Shown one piece after another: positions 51,485 through 59,896 of a stretch of DNA of 64,000 nucleotides. Each line of letters starts with the position of its first letter. Within the stretch, counting starts at the first letter, position 1. The stretch covers positions 558,001-622,000 of the forward strand of contig NZ_JAGEOJ010000002.1 in NCBI RefSeq assembly GCF_017573505.1, given 5' to 3'. The notes under the pieces are model-generated. The model saw only the letters and a program-made list of their open reading frames with translations, was not told the origin of the DNA and ran no database searches. The stretch comes from Actinomadura barringtoniae (GTDB lineage: Bacteria > Actinomycetota > Actinomycetes > Streptosporangiales > Streptosporangiaceae). The translations under genes and the position numbers were made by a program.

Positions 51485-51626
51485 ATTGCCTTCGCGGCCT
51501 CGGGCCCTCGCCTAGAGGCTCGGTCCCCGAACCGCACAAGCGGTGAGCGCGACATCGCTTCGCGATCTTCGCGGGGAGCATCGCCTCCGGCTCGCGCCCC
51601 GCTCAGGTAACGCGCTCACGTGCGGG

Positions 51627-51932
51627 CTAGGCCCCGTGCTCGTACTGAATGGCGGCGCGCTCGGCCAGGATCGGCTTGATGAACTCGTCGATCACGGCAC
51701 GGTGCGCCGGGTGGTCACGGTAGGCGACGTAGTCGTCCTTGGACGCGAAGTCGCCTACCACCACGAAGTCGAAGTTGCCCGGGTTGACCCCGGCGTCGGT
51801 TCCGATGCTCAGCGAGCCGACCTCGGGGATCACCCCGGCCAGCGCCGAGAGCCGCGAGGCGACCTCCTCCGCCTGGCCGGTGGTGGTGCCCTCGGCCCAG
51901 CGGAACAGCACGACGTGCCGGAAGTTACTCAT
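51627..51932 (-). CDS. Dabb-family (stress-responsive A/B barrel) protein
   Basis: A 101-residue Dabb-domain protein. RHVVLFRWAEGTTTGQAEEVASRLSALAGVIPEV is the first barrel repeat, and FDFVVVGDFASKDDYVAYRDHPAHRAVIDEFI the second with the conserved His residues. Such dimeric barrels bind or transform small molecules; some act as polyketide cyclases or olivetolic acid cyclase-like enzymes. It overlaps the upstream flavodoxin-like gene by 4 nt, so the two are co-transcribed. No specific substrate can be given. Confidence 0.85.
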   Translation of the reverse strand: MSNFRHVVLFRWAEGTTTGQAEEVASRLSALAGVIPEVGSLSIGTDAGVNPGNFDFVVVGDFASKDDYVAYRDHPAHRAVIDEFIKPILAERAAIQYEHGA

Positions 51933-52381
51933 GTCGCCAGGCTAGCGGCGACGGTGGCGCCGAGATCCCAGCAGGCCTCCAGATCGGTCTTGCCGGGCTC
52001 GCCGGTGATGACCACGGGCGGGAGCACGGAACGCCACTTCAGCCCGGTCGTAATCGACTCCAGCGCGCGAAGGGCACCGGTGGCGTCGTTGTTGCCGTGC
52101 AGATAGGCCCCGTACGGGAGGCGGACCGTCGCCTCCAGGCACGGGTAGTAGACCTGGTCGAAGAAGTGCTTGAGGGCGCCGGAGAGATATCCCAGGTTGA
52201 CCGGCGTTCCGAGCAGGCAGGCGTCGGCCTCCAGCACGTCCACCGGGGACGCGGTGAGCGCCGGGCGGGAGACGACCTCCACGCCCTCGATCTCGTCGGT
52301 GGTCGCCCCGGACCGCACCGCCTCGTACATCGCCTGCAGAGCCGGTGACGGTGTGTGATGAACGATCAGCAGCTTCCTCAT
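51929..52381 (-). CDS. Flavodoxin-like NAD(P)H-dependent oxidoreductase
   Basis: A 150-residue flavodoxin-fold protein. KLLIVHHTPSPALQAMYEAVRSGA forms the FMN phosphate loop, ADACLLGTPVNLGYLSGALKHFFDQ is the second flavin-contact region, and WRSVLPPVVITG follows. It fits NAD(P)H quinone or azo/nitro-reductase-like proteins of the WrbA/NadhDH class, though somewhat shorter. It is coupled to the Dabb-barrel gene. The start is an ATG at 52381. The genes may form a small redox/detoxification pair. Confidence 0.82.
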   Translation of the reverse strand: MRKLLIVHHTPSPALQAMYEAVRSGATTDEIEGVEVVSRPALTASPVDVLEADACLLGTPVNLGYLSGALKHFFDQVYYPCLEATVRLPYGAYLHGNNDATGALRALESITTGLKWRSVLPPVVITGEPGKTDLEACWDLGATVAASLAT

Positions 52382-52535
52382 TGAGCACGACCCTAAACCC
52401 GCCCCCCGAACGAGGCGCGCCCTTCGTTCCGGTCATAGCCTGGGAGAGGCGTTAGACCAAAAGCGGTCAAAAGTAACGCCGCAGACGGGGAACAAGTTCC
52501 AAAGGATCTTGGTTGCGCCTCATCGGAGGTGTGGT

Positions 52536-54176
52536 GTGGAGCTAGAAGCGAAACCGGCCGGGCCGGTCTGGCCCTTCGCGCTACCGGCCGCGGGGGTGGC
52601 GGCGCTCGTCGCCGTCCCGGCCGTTCCGGACGCGCCGCGATGGCTGGACCGGCTGTCCCTGCTGGTGACCGGGCGCCCGCTCGCTCCCGTGCACGCCGTG
52701 GTGCTCGCGCTGGTGCTGGCGCTGGTCGCGCGCGGCGTCGTGCTGCGCCGCCGCGCCGCCTGGTACGGGCTGATGACCGTGGCGGGGATGGGCCTGCTGG
52801 CGGTGATCGCAGGCGACGACGCGCTCTGGCGCGCGCCGCTGATCGCCGCGGTGCTGGTCGCGCTGTGGCTGCGCCGCGACGACTTTCCGGTCCGCCCCCA
52901 TCCCGAACGCGTCCGTACCGCCGTGAAAACCGGCGCGGTGCTGGTCATCGGGGCGGTCGCCGGCTCGATGCTGATCGGCGGCGTGGCGATCCGTTCGGTC
53001 GCCGGCGACGTCGCCGACGGGCTCAGCGCCTCGCACATGGACGGCGCCGGCTGGCTGCCGAACGTGCTCGCACTCGCGGGCGCGGCCGGGCTGCTGGTGA
53101 TCGTGGTGACCCTGCTCGCCTCCGACCCCGCGCCTCCCGCGGGCGGTGAGGACGAGCGGCAGGCGGTCGCCGGGCTGGTCGCCAACCCCGGCTCGGACAC
53201 CCTCGCCCCCTTCGCGCTGCGCCGCGACAAGTCGTACGTGTTCAGCCGGGACGGCCGGGCGGCGATCGGCTACCGGGTCCTGTTCGGGCTCGCGGTCGTC
53301 GGCGGTGACCCGGTCGGCGACCCGCGCTCGCAGGAATCGGCGATCGAGGAGTTCCTGGCGATGAGCCGCCGGACCGGCTGGCGGCCCGCGGTCCTCGGCG
53401 CCAGCGCCGACCTGCTGCCCGCCTGGGGCGACCTGCGCTCGTTCGGCTTCGGTGACGAGGTCGTGGTCCGCCCCGCCGAGTTCAGCCTGTCGGGACGGCA
53501 GATGCGCAACGTGCGCCAGGCCGTGAAGCGCACGCACAACTTCGGCGTGAAGTCGGAGATCGTGCGCGAGGACGAGCTGACGCCCGAGCTGCGCGACGAA
53601 CTGCTGGAGGTCGCCTCCTCCTCGCTCGGCGGCGCGGCCGAACGCGGCTTCTCGATGAACCTGGACGAGCTGCTCACCGGCTTCCACCCCGGCACGATCG
53701 TGGCGATCGCCTACGACGAGGACGGCAGGGCCATCGCGTTCCAGCGCTACGCGACGGCGGGCAACGGCATCAGCCTGGACGCGATGCGCCGCTCGCCCGA
53801 CGGCCCGAACGGCGTCAACGAGCGGCTCATCACCGAGGTCATCGAGTACGCGCGCGAGCAGGGCATGGACCTGGTCTCGCTCAACTTCGCCGCGTTCCGC
53901 GAGCTGCTGGACTCCGAGGACCGCAACCCGGTCGAGAAGGCGGGCTACCAGGCCCTCCACCTGCTCGACCCGCTGATCGCGGTGGAGTCGCTCTACCTGT
54001 TCGACAAGAAGTTCCGGCCCGACTACCGGCCGCGCTCCATCGTCTTCCGCTCCTGGTTCGACATCGTCTGGCTGGCCGCCGCGCTGCTCACGCTGGAGTT
54101 CGGCCGCACCAAGCCCGCCACCGCCGACGAGCACGCGGTCGCCGAAGAGCCCGCCCACCACTTCGGCCCCTTCTAG
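52536..54176 (+). CDS. DUF2156 membrane protein (MprF-like lysyl-phosphatidylglycerol synthase domain)
   Basis: A 546-residue protein. About six hydrophobic segments fill the first 200 residues, followed by a soluble C-terminal DUF2156/GNAT-like domain (RDKSYVFSRDGRAAIGYRVLFGLAVVGGDPVG, PAEFSLSGRQMRNVRQAVKR, NGVNERLITEVIEYAREQGMDLVSLNFAAF). This is the catalytic domain of MprF/LysX-type enzymes, which transfer an aminoacyl group from aminoacyl-tRNA to phosphatidylglycerol. No tRNA-synthetase domain is fused. It ends with a hydrophobic SWFDIVWLAAALLTLEF. The start is a GTG at 52536 with GGAGG upstream. Confidence 0.85.
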   Translation: MELEAKPAGPVWPFALPAAGVAALVAVPAVPDAPRWLDRLSLLVTGRPLAPVHAVVLALVLALVARGVVLRRRAAWYGLMTVAGMGLLAVIAGDDALWRAPLIAAVLVALWLRRDDFPVRPHPERVRTAVKTGAVLVIGAVAGSMLIGGVAIRSVAGDVADGLSASHMDGAGWLPNVLALAGAAGLLVIVVTLLASDPAPPAGGEDERQAVAGLVANPGSDTLAPFALRRDKSYVFSRDGRAAIGYRVLFGLAVVGGDPVGDPRSQESAIEEFLAMSRRTGWRPAVLGASADLLPAWGDLRSFGFGDEVVVRPAEFSLSGRQMRNVRQAVKRTHNFGVKSEIVREDELTPELRDELLEVASSSLGGAAERGFSMNLDELLTGFHPGTIVAIAYDEDGRAIAFQRYATAGNGISLDAMRRSPDGPNGVNERLITEVIEYAREQGMDLVSLNFAAFRELLDSEDRNPVEKAGYQALHLLDPLIAVESLYLFDKKFRPDYRPRSIVFRSWFDIVWLAAALLTLEFGRTKPATADEHAVAEEPAHHFGPF

Positions 54177-54189
54177 CTCCCTCTCCATA

Positions 54190-54223
54190 AGCGCCCCGTT
54201 CCCAGGCCTGGGAACGGGGCGCT
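54190..54223 (+). terminator. 34-bp perfect palindrome after the DUF2156 gene
   Basis: AGCGCCCCGTTCCCAGG (54190-54206) is followed directly by its complement (54207-54223). In RNA it folds as a long stem with a small loop. No U-tract follows. Confidence 0.65.
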
Positions 54224-54275
54224 CCTGTTCGGTGCTTCTGTTCGGTGCTTCTGTTCGGTGCTCCTGTTCGGTGCT
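54224..54275. repeat. Four 13-bp tandem repeats
   Basis: Four contiguous copies of (C/T)CTGTTCGGTGCT, then a diverged fifth. They sit between the palindrome at 54190-54223 and the LLM promoter, in untranslated DNA. Confidence 0.8.
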
Positions 54276-54301
54276 CCTGTCTGGTCCTTCGGTCTGGCTG
54301 C

Positions 54302-54307
54302 TAGGCT
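54302..54307 (+). promoter_or_regulatory. Candidate -10 of the LLM/ligase operon
   Basis: TAGGCT resembles the TAGGTT -10 at 49008-49003 and 62831-62836. The KstR2-type box begins 5 bp later, over the likely transcription start. No convincing -35 was found. Confidence 0.35.
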
Positions 54308-54312
54308 TCCCA

Positions 54313-54326
54313 AGCGAGCGCTTGGT
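54313..54326. promoter_or_regulatory. KstR2-type operator (LLM/ligase operon)
   Basis: AGCGAGCGCTTGGT matches 9 of the 10 fixed KstR2 positions (G for A in the first half-site), 53 bp ahead of the LLM start. Confidence 0.65.
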
Positions 54327-54378
54327 ACGTAATGATGGGTCAGGCCCTGCCAGGCCCGCAGATGAAGGAGCCGTCCAC

Positions 54379-55452
54379 GTGGCTGACCGCCCGATGAAGT
54401 TCTCGACCTTCCACCTGTTCCACCAGAACCCGGGGCAGACCGCCCGGGAGGTGTACGACTACCAGATCGAGGTCGTCGAGCTCCTGGAAGAGCTCGGGTT
54501 CGACGGGGTGTGGGTCGCCGAACACCACTTCCGGGACTACGGCGTCGTCCCCAACATCTTCAACCTGCTGTCCAACCTGGCGGCGCGCACCGAACGGCTG
54601 CGCCTGGGCACCGGCATCGTGGTGCTGCCCCTGCACAACCCGATCCACGTGGCCGAGGAGGCCGCGATGGTGGACCTGTTGTCGGGCGGGCGGCTGGACA
54701 TGGGGATCGGCCGCGGCTACCAGAGCATCGAGTTCGAGAACTTCGGGCTCGACCTCGCCGAGGCCCGGGACCGCTTCAACGAGTGCCTGGACATGATCCT
54801 CGGCCTCTGGACGCAGGACGACTTCGAGTACAAGGGCAAGTTCTACGAGACCACGCATCCGCTGACGCTGATGCCCAAGCCGGTGCAGCGCCCGCACCCG
54901 CCGCTCAGGGTCGCCGCCGTGAGCCCCGAGACGGTCGAGATGTACGCGGCCCGCGGCATCCCGATCCTGGCCGACCCCGCCGCCCCGTTCAAGAAGATCG
55001 CCAAGGCCGCCGAGACCTGGCACGCGACCGCCGCCGCCAACGGCGTCGACTCCGACTCGGTCGAGCTGGTCGCCAGCCGCTCGGTCTACGTCGCGCCGAC
55101 CATCGAGCAGGCCCGCGAGGACCAGGCCCGCTTCGAGGCCGAGTTCGACCGCTCCCGGATCTTCAACGTGCAGAGCGCGCCGATCGACCCGAAGACCGGC
55201 CAGGCGGCCAAGGGTTTCGAGTACTACCAGAACCGCTACCTGAAGGGCGGTTCGGTCGACAACGAGTTCCGCTGGGAGCAGCTGGAGGTCATCGGCGACC
55301 CCGAGCGGGTCATCGGGCAGATCAAGATGCTCCAGGAGATGGGGTTCGGCAACCTCATGTGCGACTTCGGCAGCACCCGCCCGGTGCCGATCGAGGAGCT
55401 GCGCAAGGTCCTCAAGTTCTTCGCCGCAGAAGTGATGCCGGCGTTCCGTTAA
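54379..55452 (+). CDS. LLM-class flavin/F420-dependent oxidoreductase
   Basis: A 357-residue luciferase-like monooxygenase-superfamily protein. MKFSTFHLFHQNPGQTAREVYDYQIEVVELLEELGFDGVWVAEHHF gives the typical N-terminal TIM-barrel strand and WVAEHHF motif; LRLGTGIVVLPLHNPIHVAEEAAMVD and GRLDMGIGRGYQSIEFENFG follow. In actinobacteria such proteins use F420 or FMN for hydride transfer or monooxygenation, and homologues lie in mycobacterial cholesterol clusters. The GTG at 54379 follows AAGGAG; an internal ATG at 54394 is possible. It is the first gene of the operon with the ligase. Confidence 0.9.
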   Translation: MADRPMKFSTFHLFHQNPGQTAREVYDYQIEVVELLEELGFDGVWVAEHHFRDYGVVPNIFNLLSNLAARTERLRLGTGIVVLPLHNPIHVAEEAAMVDLLSGGRLDMGIGRGYQSIEFENFGLDLAEARDRFNECLDMILGLWTQDDFEYKGKFYETTHPLTLMPKPVQRPHPPLRVAAVSPETVEMYAARGIPILADPAAPFKKIAKAAETWHATAAANGVDSDSVELVASRSVYVAPTIEQAREDQARFEAEFDRSRIFNVQSAPIDPKTGQAAKGFEYYQNRYLKGGSVDNEFRWEQLEVIGDPERVIGQIKMLQEMGFGNLMCDFGSTRPVPIEELRKVLKFFAAEVMPAFR

Positions 55453-55478
55453 AACCACCCCCCTCGTCTGGAGGCGCG

Positions 55479-56990
55479 ATGTCCGTCGTTCAACGGTTCA
55501 CTCTCGGGGACGTTCTCAGCGAGCATCGGCGCGGCCGGCCGCTGGAGACCGCGGTCGTCGACGGCGACGTCCGGCTGACCTGGCCCGAGCTGGACGACCG
55601 GGTGAACCGCCTGGCGCACGCGCTGGCCGCGGACGGCGTCGGCCCCGGCGAACGCGTCCTGTGGCTCGGCCAGAACTCCTTCCGCGTCCTGGAGCTGCTG
55701 CTCGCCGCGAACCGGCTCGGCGCGGTCTTCTGCCCGGCCAACTGGCGGCAGAGCGCCGACGAGCTGGCGTACGTGCTGAACGACCTCACCCCCAAGGTGG
55801 TCGTCTGGGAGGAGTCCGAGGCGGTCGAGAAGGCCCGCGGCCAGGTCACGCTGGACGCGCGCTGGGTGAAGTCGCCCGAGGAGTACGAGTCCTACCTGTC
55901 CGACGACGCCACCGAGCCGGCCGGCGCCGCGGAGGTCCTGTCGGGCACGCCCGCGCTCGCGCTCTACACGGCGGCCTTCGACGGGCGCCCGAACGCGGCG
56001 CTGCTGAGCAGCACGGCCCTGATCGCGCACAGCATGTCGCTGCTGCACATCCGCCAGATGGAGAACGGCTTCACGTTCCTGGCGTGCGGGCCGCTGTTCC
56101 ACGTCGGCACGGTGATGTTCACGCTGGCCACGTTCCAGATCGGCGGCAAGCTGGTCTTCACGCCCGCGTACGAGCCGAAGGAGGTCTGCCGCCTCATCGA
56201 CGCCGAGAAGTGCACGCAGGCGTTCCTGTTCGGCCCGATGATCGACGGCCTGGTCGAGGCCAACAAGGAGGGCGACCACGACCTGTCCTCGCTGCGCTTC
56301 GTCTCGCACTCCCCCGAGTGGGACGCGATGATCACGGTGGACGACAGCCCGTGGTGCGCGTCCAAGATGGGCGGCTACGGGCAGACCGAGGTCGGCGGCA
56401 TGCTGACGTTCCTCGGCCTCGGCATGGGCGGCGCGGGATACGCGGGCCGGCCCTCCCCCCTCGTCCACGTGCGCATGCTCGGCCCGTCCGGCGAGGAGGT
56501 CGCGGCGGGCGAGGTCGGCGAGATCTGCGCCCGGGGCGCGAGCCTGTTCTCCGGCTACTTCAACCGGCCCGAGCTGAACGAGGCCAAGATCGCGGGCGGC
56601 TGGCACCACACCGGCGACCTGGGCCGCCGCGAGGCCGACGGCACGATCACCTTCATCGGTCCGAAGCTCCGCATGATCAAGTCGGCGAACGAGAACATCT
56701 ACCCGGCCGAGGTCGAGCGCGCGGTCAAGGCCCACGCGGCCGTCGCCGACGCCGCCGTGATCGGGGTGCCGGACGACCGCTTCGGCCAGTCGCCGAAGGC
56801 GATCGTGGTCCTCAAGGACGGGCAGACCGCGACCGCCGAGGACATCATCGAGCACGTCCGGGGCGAGATCGCCTCGTACAAGAAGCCGCGCGACGTCGAG
56901 TTCGTGGACGCGATCCCGAAGAAGGGCTACACCCCCGACTACGACGCGCTCGACGAGCAGTACGGCGGCGGCGCCTACCCGGGGGCGTAA
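55479..56990 (+). CDS. Acyl-CoA ligase-like (FadD/ANL) protein with degenerate ATP motifs
   Basis: A 503-residue ANL-superfamily protein. It keeps GGYGQTEVGG, HTGDLGRREADG and ENIYPAEVE, which mark an acyl-CoA synthetase fold. The ATP P-loop, usually YTSGTTGxPKG, reads YTAAFDGRPNAA, with no Ser/Thr run and no Lys. The C-terminal catalytic lysine motif (PKTxxGK) reads IPKKGYTPDYDALDE, so the lysine that forms the adenylate is displaced or lost. It could be a catalytically altered ligase, a CoA-binding partner, or inactive. The ATG at 55479 is 26 nt after the LLM stop, so they are co-transcribed. Confidence 0.88.
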   Translation: MSVVQRFTLGDVLSEHRRGRPLETAVVDGDVRLTWPELDDRVNRLAHALAADGVGPGERVLWLGQNSFRVLELLLAANRLGAVFCPANWRQSADELAYVLNDLTPKVVVWEESEAVEKARGQVTLDARWVKSPEEYESYLSDDATEPAGAAEVLSGTPALALYTAAFDGRPNAALLSSTALIAHSMSLLHIRQMENGFTFLACGPLFHVGTVMFTLATFQIGGKLVFTPAYEPKEVCRLIDAEKCTQAFLFGPMIDGLVEANKEGDHDLSSLRFVSHSPEWDAMITVDDSPWCASKMGGYGQTEVGGMLTFLGLGMGGAGYAGRPSPLVHVRMLGPSGEEVAAGEVGEICARGASLFSGYFNRPELNEAKIAGGWHHTGDLGRREADGTITFIGPKLRMIKSANENIYPAEVERAVKAHAAVADAAVIGVPDDRFGQSPKAIVVLKDGQTATAEDIIEHVRGEIASYKKPRDVEFVDAIPKKGYTPDYDALDEQYGGGAYPGA

Positions 56991-57001
56991 CCCCAGGGGA
57001 A

Positions 57002-57928
57002 CTACAGGACGGCGATGGGATTGATCGGACTGGCGGTGCCCCCCTCGATTCTGAGGGGGGCCGCCATGAACAGGAAGTCCGTCCGCCCGGCCTCGGCCGC
57101 GACCTGCGCCAGCTCCTCCAGCCAGAGCATCTCGGCCAGGTAGATCCCGTGCCGCCACAGGAAGATCATGTGCAGGTCGTCGGCGAGGCCCTCGTCGGCG
57201 AGCTGCCGTTCGTTCAGGCCGCCGATCGCCGCGTTGTCGCCGGCGACCATGCACACGTCCCGTTCGGCCAGCCAGCGCCCGCCGTCCGCCGACAGCCCCG
57301 GCTGACCCGCCCAGTAGGCCTCGGGCCCTTCCTGCCAGGCCAGCGGCCACCCCGTCCGCACGACCGCGACGTCACCGGCCCGCACTTCCACGCCGCAGGC
57401 CTCAAGATCCTCTGGCCCGATCCGGTCGGTCGCGTCCAGCCGCTCGACCCCGCGTACGCGCGGCACGTCGAACAGCACGCCGCGCGCCACGACCGGGCCC
57501 GCCTTGTCGATCCCGCAGCGCCCCGCGCCGTACGAGCGGACGCGGTCGGCCGGGTGCCCGTTGTAGAGCTCGTCGCCCGACCACATGTGGCAGAGCGCGT
57601 CCATGTGCGTGGTCGTGCCGTGCGGCGTGACCACGATCGCGTCGTCGGCCATCTTCAGCCCGGCGCCGATGGCCCGCGTTCCGGCCGCGTAGTCGCCGCC
57701 GTCCACCGACATGAAGTGCTGCGGCAGCGGCCGGCCCCGCAAATGCGGAACGGTCGTCGGCGCGGGCGACGAGGTGGCGCCGCGGATCGGCAGCGACAGG
57801 CTGAGCGCCCGCCCCTCCCGCACGCAGCCCGCGGCGGCGAGCACGACCTCCGGGGCCAGCAGGTTCAGGGCGCCGCGCTCGTCTTCGGCACCCCAGCGTC
57901 CCCAGTTGTTGGACTCATCGAGCATCAT
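57002..57928 (-). CDS. Cyclase-family protein (kynurenine formamidase-like)
   Basis: A 308-residue protein of the Cyclase family (PF04199). The metal/active-site signature is VVTPHGTTTHMDALCHM, corresponding to HGTHxDxP. Other landmarks are the N-terminal NNWGRWGAEDERGALNLL, ELYNGHPADRVRSYGAGRCGIDKAG and DLHMIFLWRHGIYLAEMLWLEEL. Members hydrolyse formyl-kynurenine, cyclic amides or act as lactonases. The ATG at 57928 follows AAGGAAGG; the 31-nt gap to the divergent hydrolase gene means their ribosome sites face each other. It converges on the ligase gene. Confidence 0.88.
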   Translation of the reverse strand: MMLDESNNWGRWGAEDERGALNLLAPEVVLAAAGCVREGRALSLSLPIRGATSSPAPTTVPHLRGRPLPQHFMSVDGGDYAAGTRAIGAGLKMADDAIVVTPHGTTTHMDALCHMWSGDELYNGHPADRVRSYGAGRCGIDKAGPVVARGVLFDVPRVRGVERLDATDRIGPEDLEACGVEVRAGDVAVVRTGWPLAWQEGPEAYWAGQPGLSADGGRWLAERDVCMVAGDNAAIGGLNERQLADEGLADDLHMIFLWRHGIYLAEMLWLEELAQVAAEAGRTDFLFMAAPLRIEGGTASPINPIAVL

Positions 57929-57959
57929 TCGGTTAGACCTTCCTTCGAAAGGACCGCGC

Positions 57960-59132
57960 ATGATTGTCGTGCAGGGCACCTGCGACCCGGCGTTCACCGG
58001 CGTACGAGAGATCTTCGAGCAGAACTTCGCCGACGGCCGGGAACTCGGGGCCTCTCTGGCGGTCTACGCCGGGGACCGCAAGGTCGTCGACCTGTGGGGC
58101 GGCGTCGCCGACCGGCGCAGCGGCCGCGAGTGGCTCGTGGACACGCCCTGCTTCGCGTTCTCCTGCACCAAGGCGGTGACCGCGACGGCCGCGCTGCTGC
58201 TGGCCGAGCGCGGCGCGTACGAGATGACCGGCCCGGTGACCAACTGGTGGCCGGAGTTCGGGGTGAACGGCAAGTCGGGCGCGACCGCCGAGCACCTGCT
58301 GTCGCACCAGGCAGGCCTGCCCGCGTTCGCCCGCCCGGTGATGGCCGAGGAAGCCGCCGACGCCGAGGCGCGCGCGAACGAGCTGGCCGCACAGACGCCC
58401 GAGTGGACGCCGGGTGAGGCGCACGGCTACCACGCGCTGACCTACGGCTGGCTGGCGGGAGAGATCGTCCGCCGCCACTCCGGCAAGACCGTCGGCGAGT
58501 TCGTCCGCGAGGAGTTCGCGGGCGACCTGGACCTGTGGATCGGCTCCCCCGACGAGGTGATCGACCGCGCCGCCAAGCTCACCGCGGGCAAGCGGCCCCC
58601 CGAAAACGGCGCGGACGCGCCCCGCGCGGTCGACGACGACAACGTCCTGGAGCGCCTGGCCAACGCCTACGTCGACCCCAACAGCCAGCTGAACCGGGCC
58701 CTCAACAACCCGCACCCCGGCAAGGGCGGCTACAACAACCCCGTGGTCCTGCGCGCGGGCTGGCCCGCCGCGGGCATGATCGCCACGGCCCGTTCGCTCG
58801 CGGAGTTCTACAACCGGCTGATCAACGGCCGGATCGTGCGCCCCGACACCCTCACCGACGCCCTGCGCCGCCGCGTCGACGGCCCGGACCGCACGATGCT
58901 GGTGAACAGCTCGTTCGGGCTCGGCTACATGCGCCCCTCGGCCACGTTCTTCACCCCGAAGGCGGGCCGCGAGACGGCGTTCGGCCACACCGGCGCGGGC
59001 GGCTCGATCGGCCTCGGCGACCCGCACGCCGGGCTCACCATCGCCTACCTGCCGAACATGATGGGCGACCAGCTGTCGGGCGACCTCCGCGCCTACCGCC
59101 TCACCGAAGCCGCCTACGCCGCCCTCGCCTGA
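57960..59132 (+). CDS. Beta-lactamase-fold serine hydrolase/esterase
   Basis: A 390-residue serine hydrolase of the class C beta-lactamase/EstB fold. The SxxK nucleophile motif is FSCTKAVTATAALL, the Tyr of the YxN-type motif is in YHALTYGWLAGEI, and HTGAGGS near the C-terminus matches the HxG/KTG box. Such enzymes in actinobacterial catabolic clusters (LipL/LipE-like) hydrolyse carboxylic esters. No signal peptide is seen, so it is cytoplasmic. It follows the divergent promoter gap and ends 23 nt before the convergent SDR stop. Confidence 0.88.
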   Translation: MIVVQGTCDPAFTGVREIFEQNFADGRELGASLAVYAGDRKVVDLWGGVADRRSGREWLVDTPCFAFSCTKAVTATAALLLAERGAYEMTGPVTNWWPEFGVNGKSGATAEHLLSHQAGLPAFARPVMAEEAADAEARANELAAQTPEWTPGEAHGYHALTYGWLAGEIVRRHSGKTVGEFVREEFAGDLDLWIGSPDEVIDRAAKLTAGKRPPENGADAPRAVDDDNVLERLANAYVDPNSQLNRALNNPHPGKGGYNNPVVLRAGWPAAGMIATARSLAEFYNRLINGRIVRPDTLTDALRRRVDGPDRTMLVNSSFGLGYMRPSATFFTPKAGRETAFGHTGAGGSIGLGDPHAGLTIAYLPNMMGDQLSGDLRAYRLTEAAYAALA

Positions 59133-59155
59133 TCGCCGCTTTCCTGAGCCGCGCA

Positions 59156-59896
59156 CTATTGCATCGTGATCCCGCCGCTGACCGACAGTGTCTGGCCGGT
59201 GATGTAGGCGGCGCGGTCGGTGCACAGGAACGCGACGATGCCCGCGATGTCGTCCGGGCGGCCGATCCGGCGCAGCGGGATCTGCTTGGCGAGCTTGTCG
59301 AGCAGCCCGGGGTGCTGGTCGGAGACCGCCCGGACCATCGGGGTGTCGGTCGGGCCGGGGCAGACGATGTTGCTGGTCACGCCGCCGCGCGCGGCCTCGC
59401 GGGCCAGCGTCTTGGCCAGCCCGAACAGCCCCGCCTTGGTGGCCGCGTACGCGCCCTCGCCGCCGGACCCGGCCCGCGCGCCGTCGGAGGAGATGAAGAT
59501 CAGCCGGCCTCCCCCGCGTTCCACCATGCCGGGCAGCAGGCCCTTGGTGAGCTGCATCGGGGCGCGCAGGTTGATCTTCCACATGAGGTCCCAGGCCGCC
59601 GGGTCGCTCTCGGTGAACGGCTCCACGATGCTGACCCCGGCGTTGTGCACGAGGATGTCGACGTCCCCGGCCGCGCCGATGAAGCGGTCGATGTCGTCCG
59701 GATCGGTGAGATCGACCCGCAGCGCGACGCCGCCGACCTCCTTGGCGGCCTCCTCGGCCGCCACGAGGTCGATGTCGGCGACGATCACCCGGGCGCCGAG
59801 CGCGGCCAGGTCGGCGCAGATCGCCCGGCCGATGCCCCCGGCTCCCCCGGTGACGACGGCCGTACGGCCCGACAGGCTCATTCCGTCCACGTTCAT
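59156..59896 (-). CDS. Short-chain dehydrogenase/reductase
   Basis: A 246-residue classical SDR. The cofactor motif TGGAGGIGR, the structural NAG (VHNAGVS), and the catalytic Ser with YAATK (Tyr and Lys) are all present. VIVADIDLV after beta-2 ends with Asp, which favours NAD over NADP. The ATG at 59896 overlaps the isochorismatase-fold stop by 4 nt, but GGGAGGG is immediately next to it; a GTG at 59890 has better spacing to the ribosome site. It is the second gene of the operon controlled by the box at 60533-60546. Confidence 0.92.
   Translation of the reverse strand: MNVDGMSLSGRTAVVTGGAGGIGRAICADLAALGARVIVADIDLVAAEEAAKEVGGVALRVDLTDPDDIDRFIGAAGDVDILVHNAGVSIVEPFTESDPAAWDLMWKINLRAPMQLTKGLLPGMVERGGGRLIFISSDGARAGSGGEGAYAATKAGLFGLAKTLAREAARGGVTSNIVCPGPTDTPMVRAVSDQHPGLLDKLAKQIPLRRIGRPDDIAGIVAFLCTDRAAYITGQTLSVSGGITMQ

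Noticed and set aside
55661..58417. Long plus-strand frame over the ligase and cyclase genes (about 918 residues)
   Set aside because: It spans two genes on different strands and shows only low-complexity Arg/Ala/Gly sequence.
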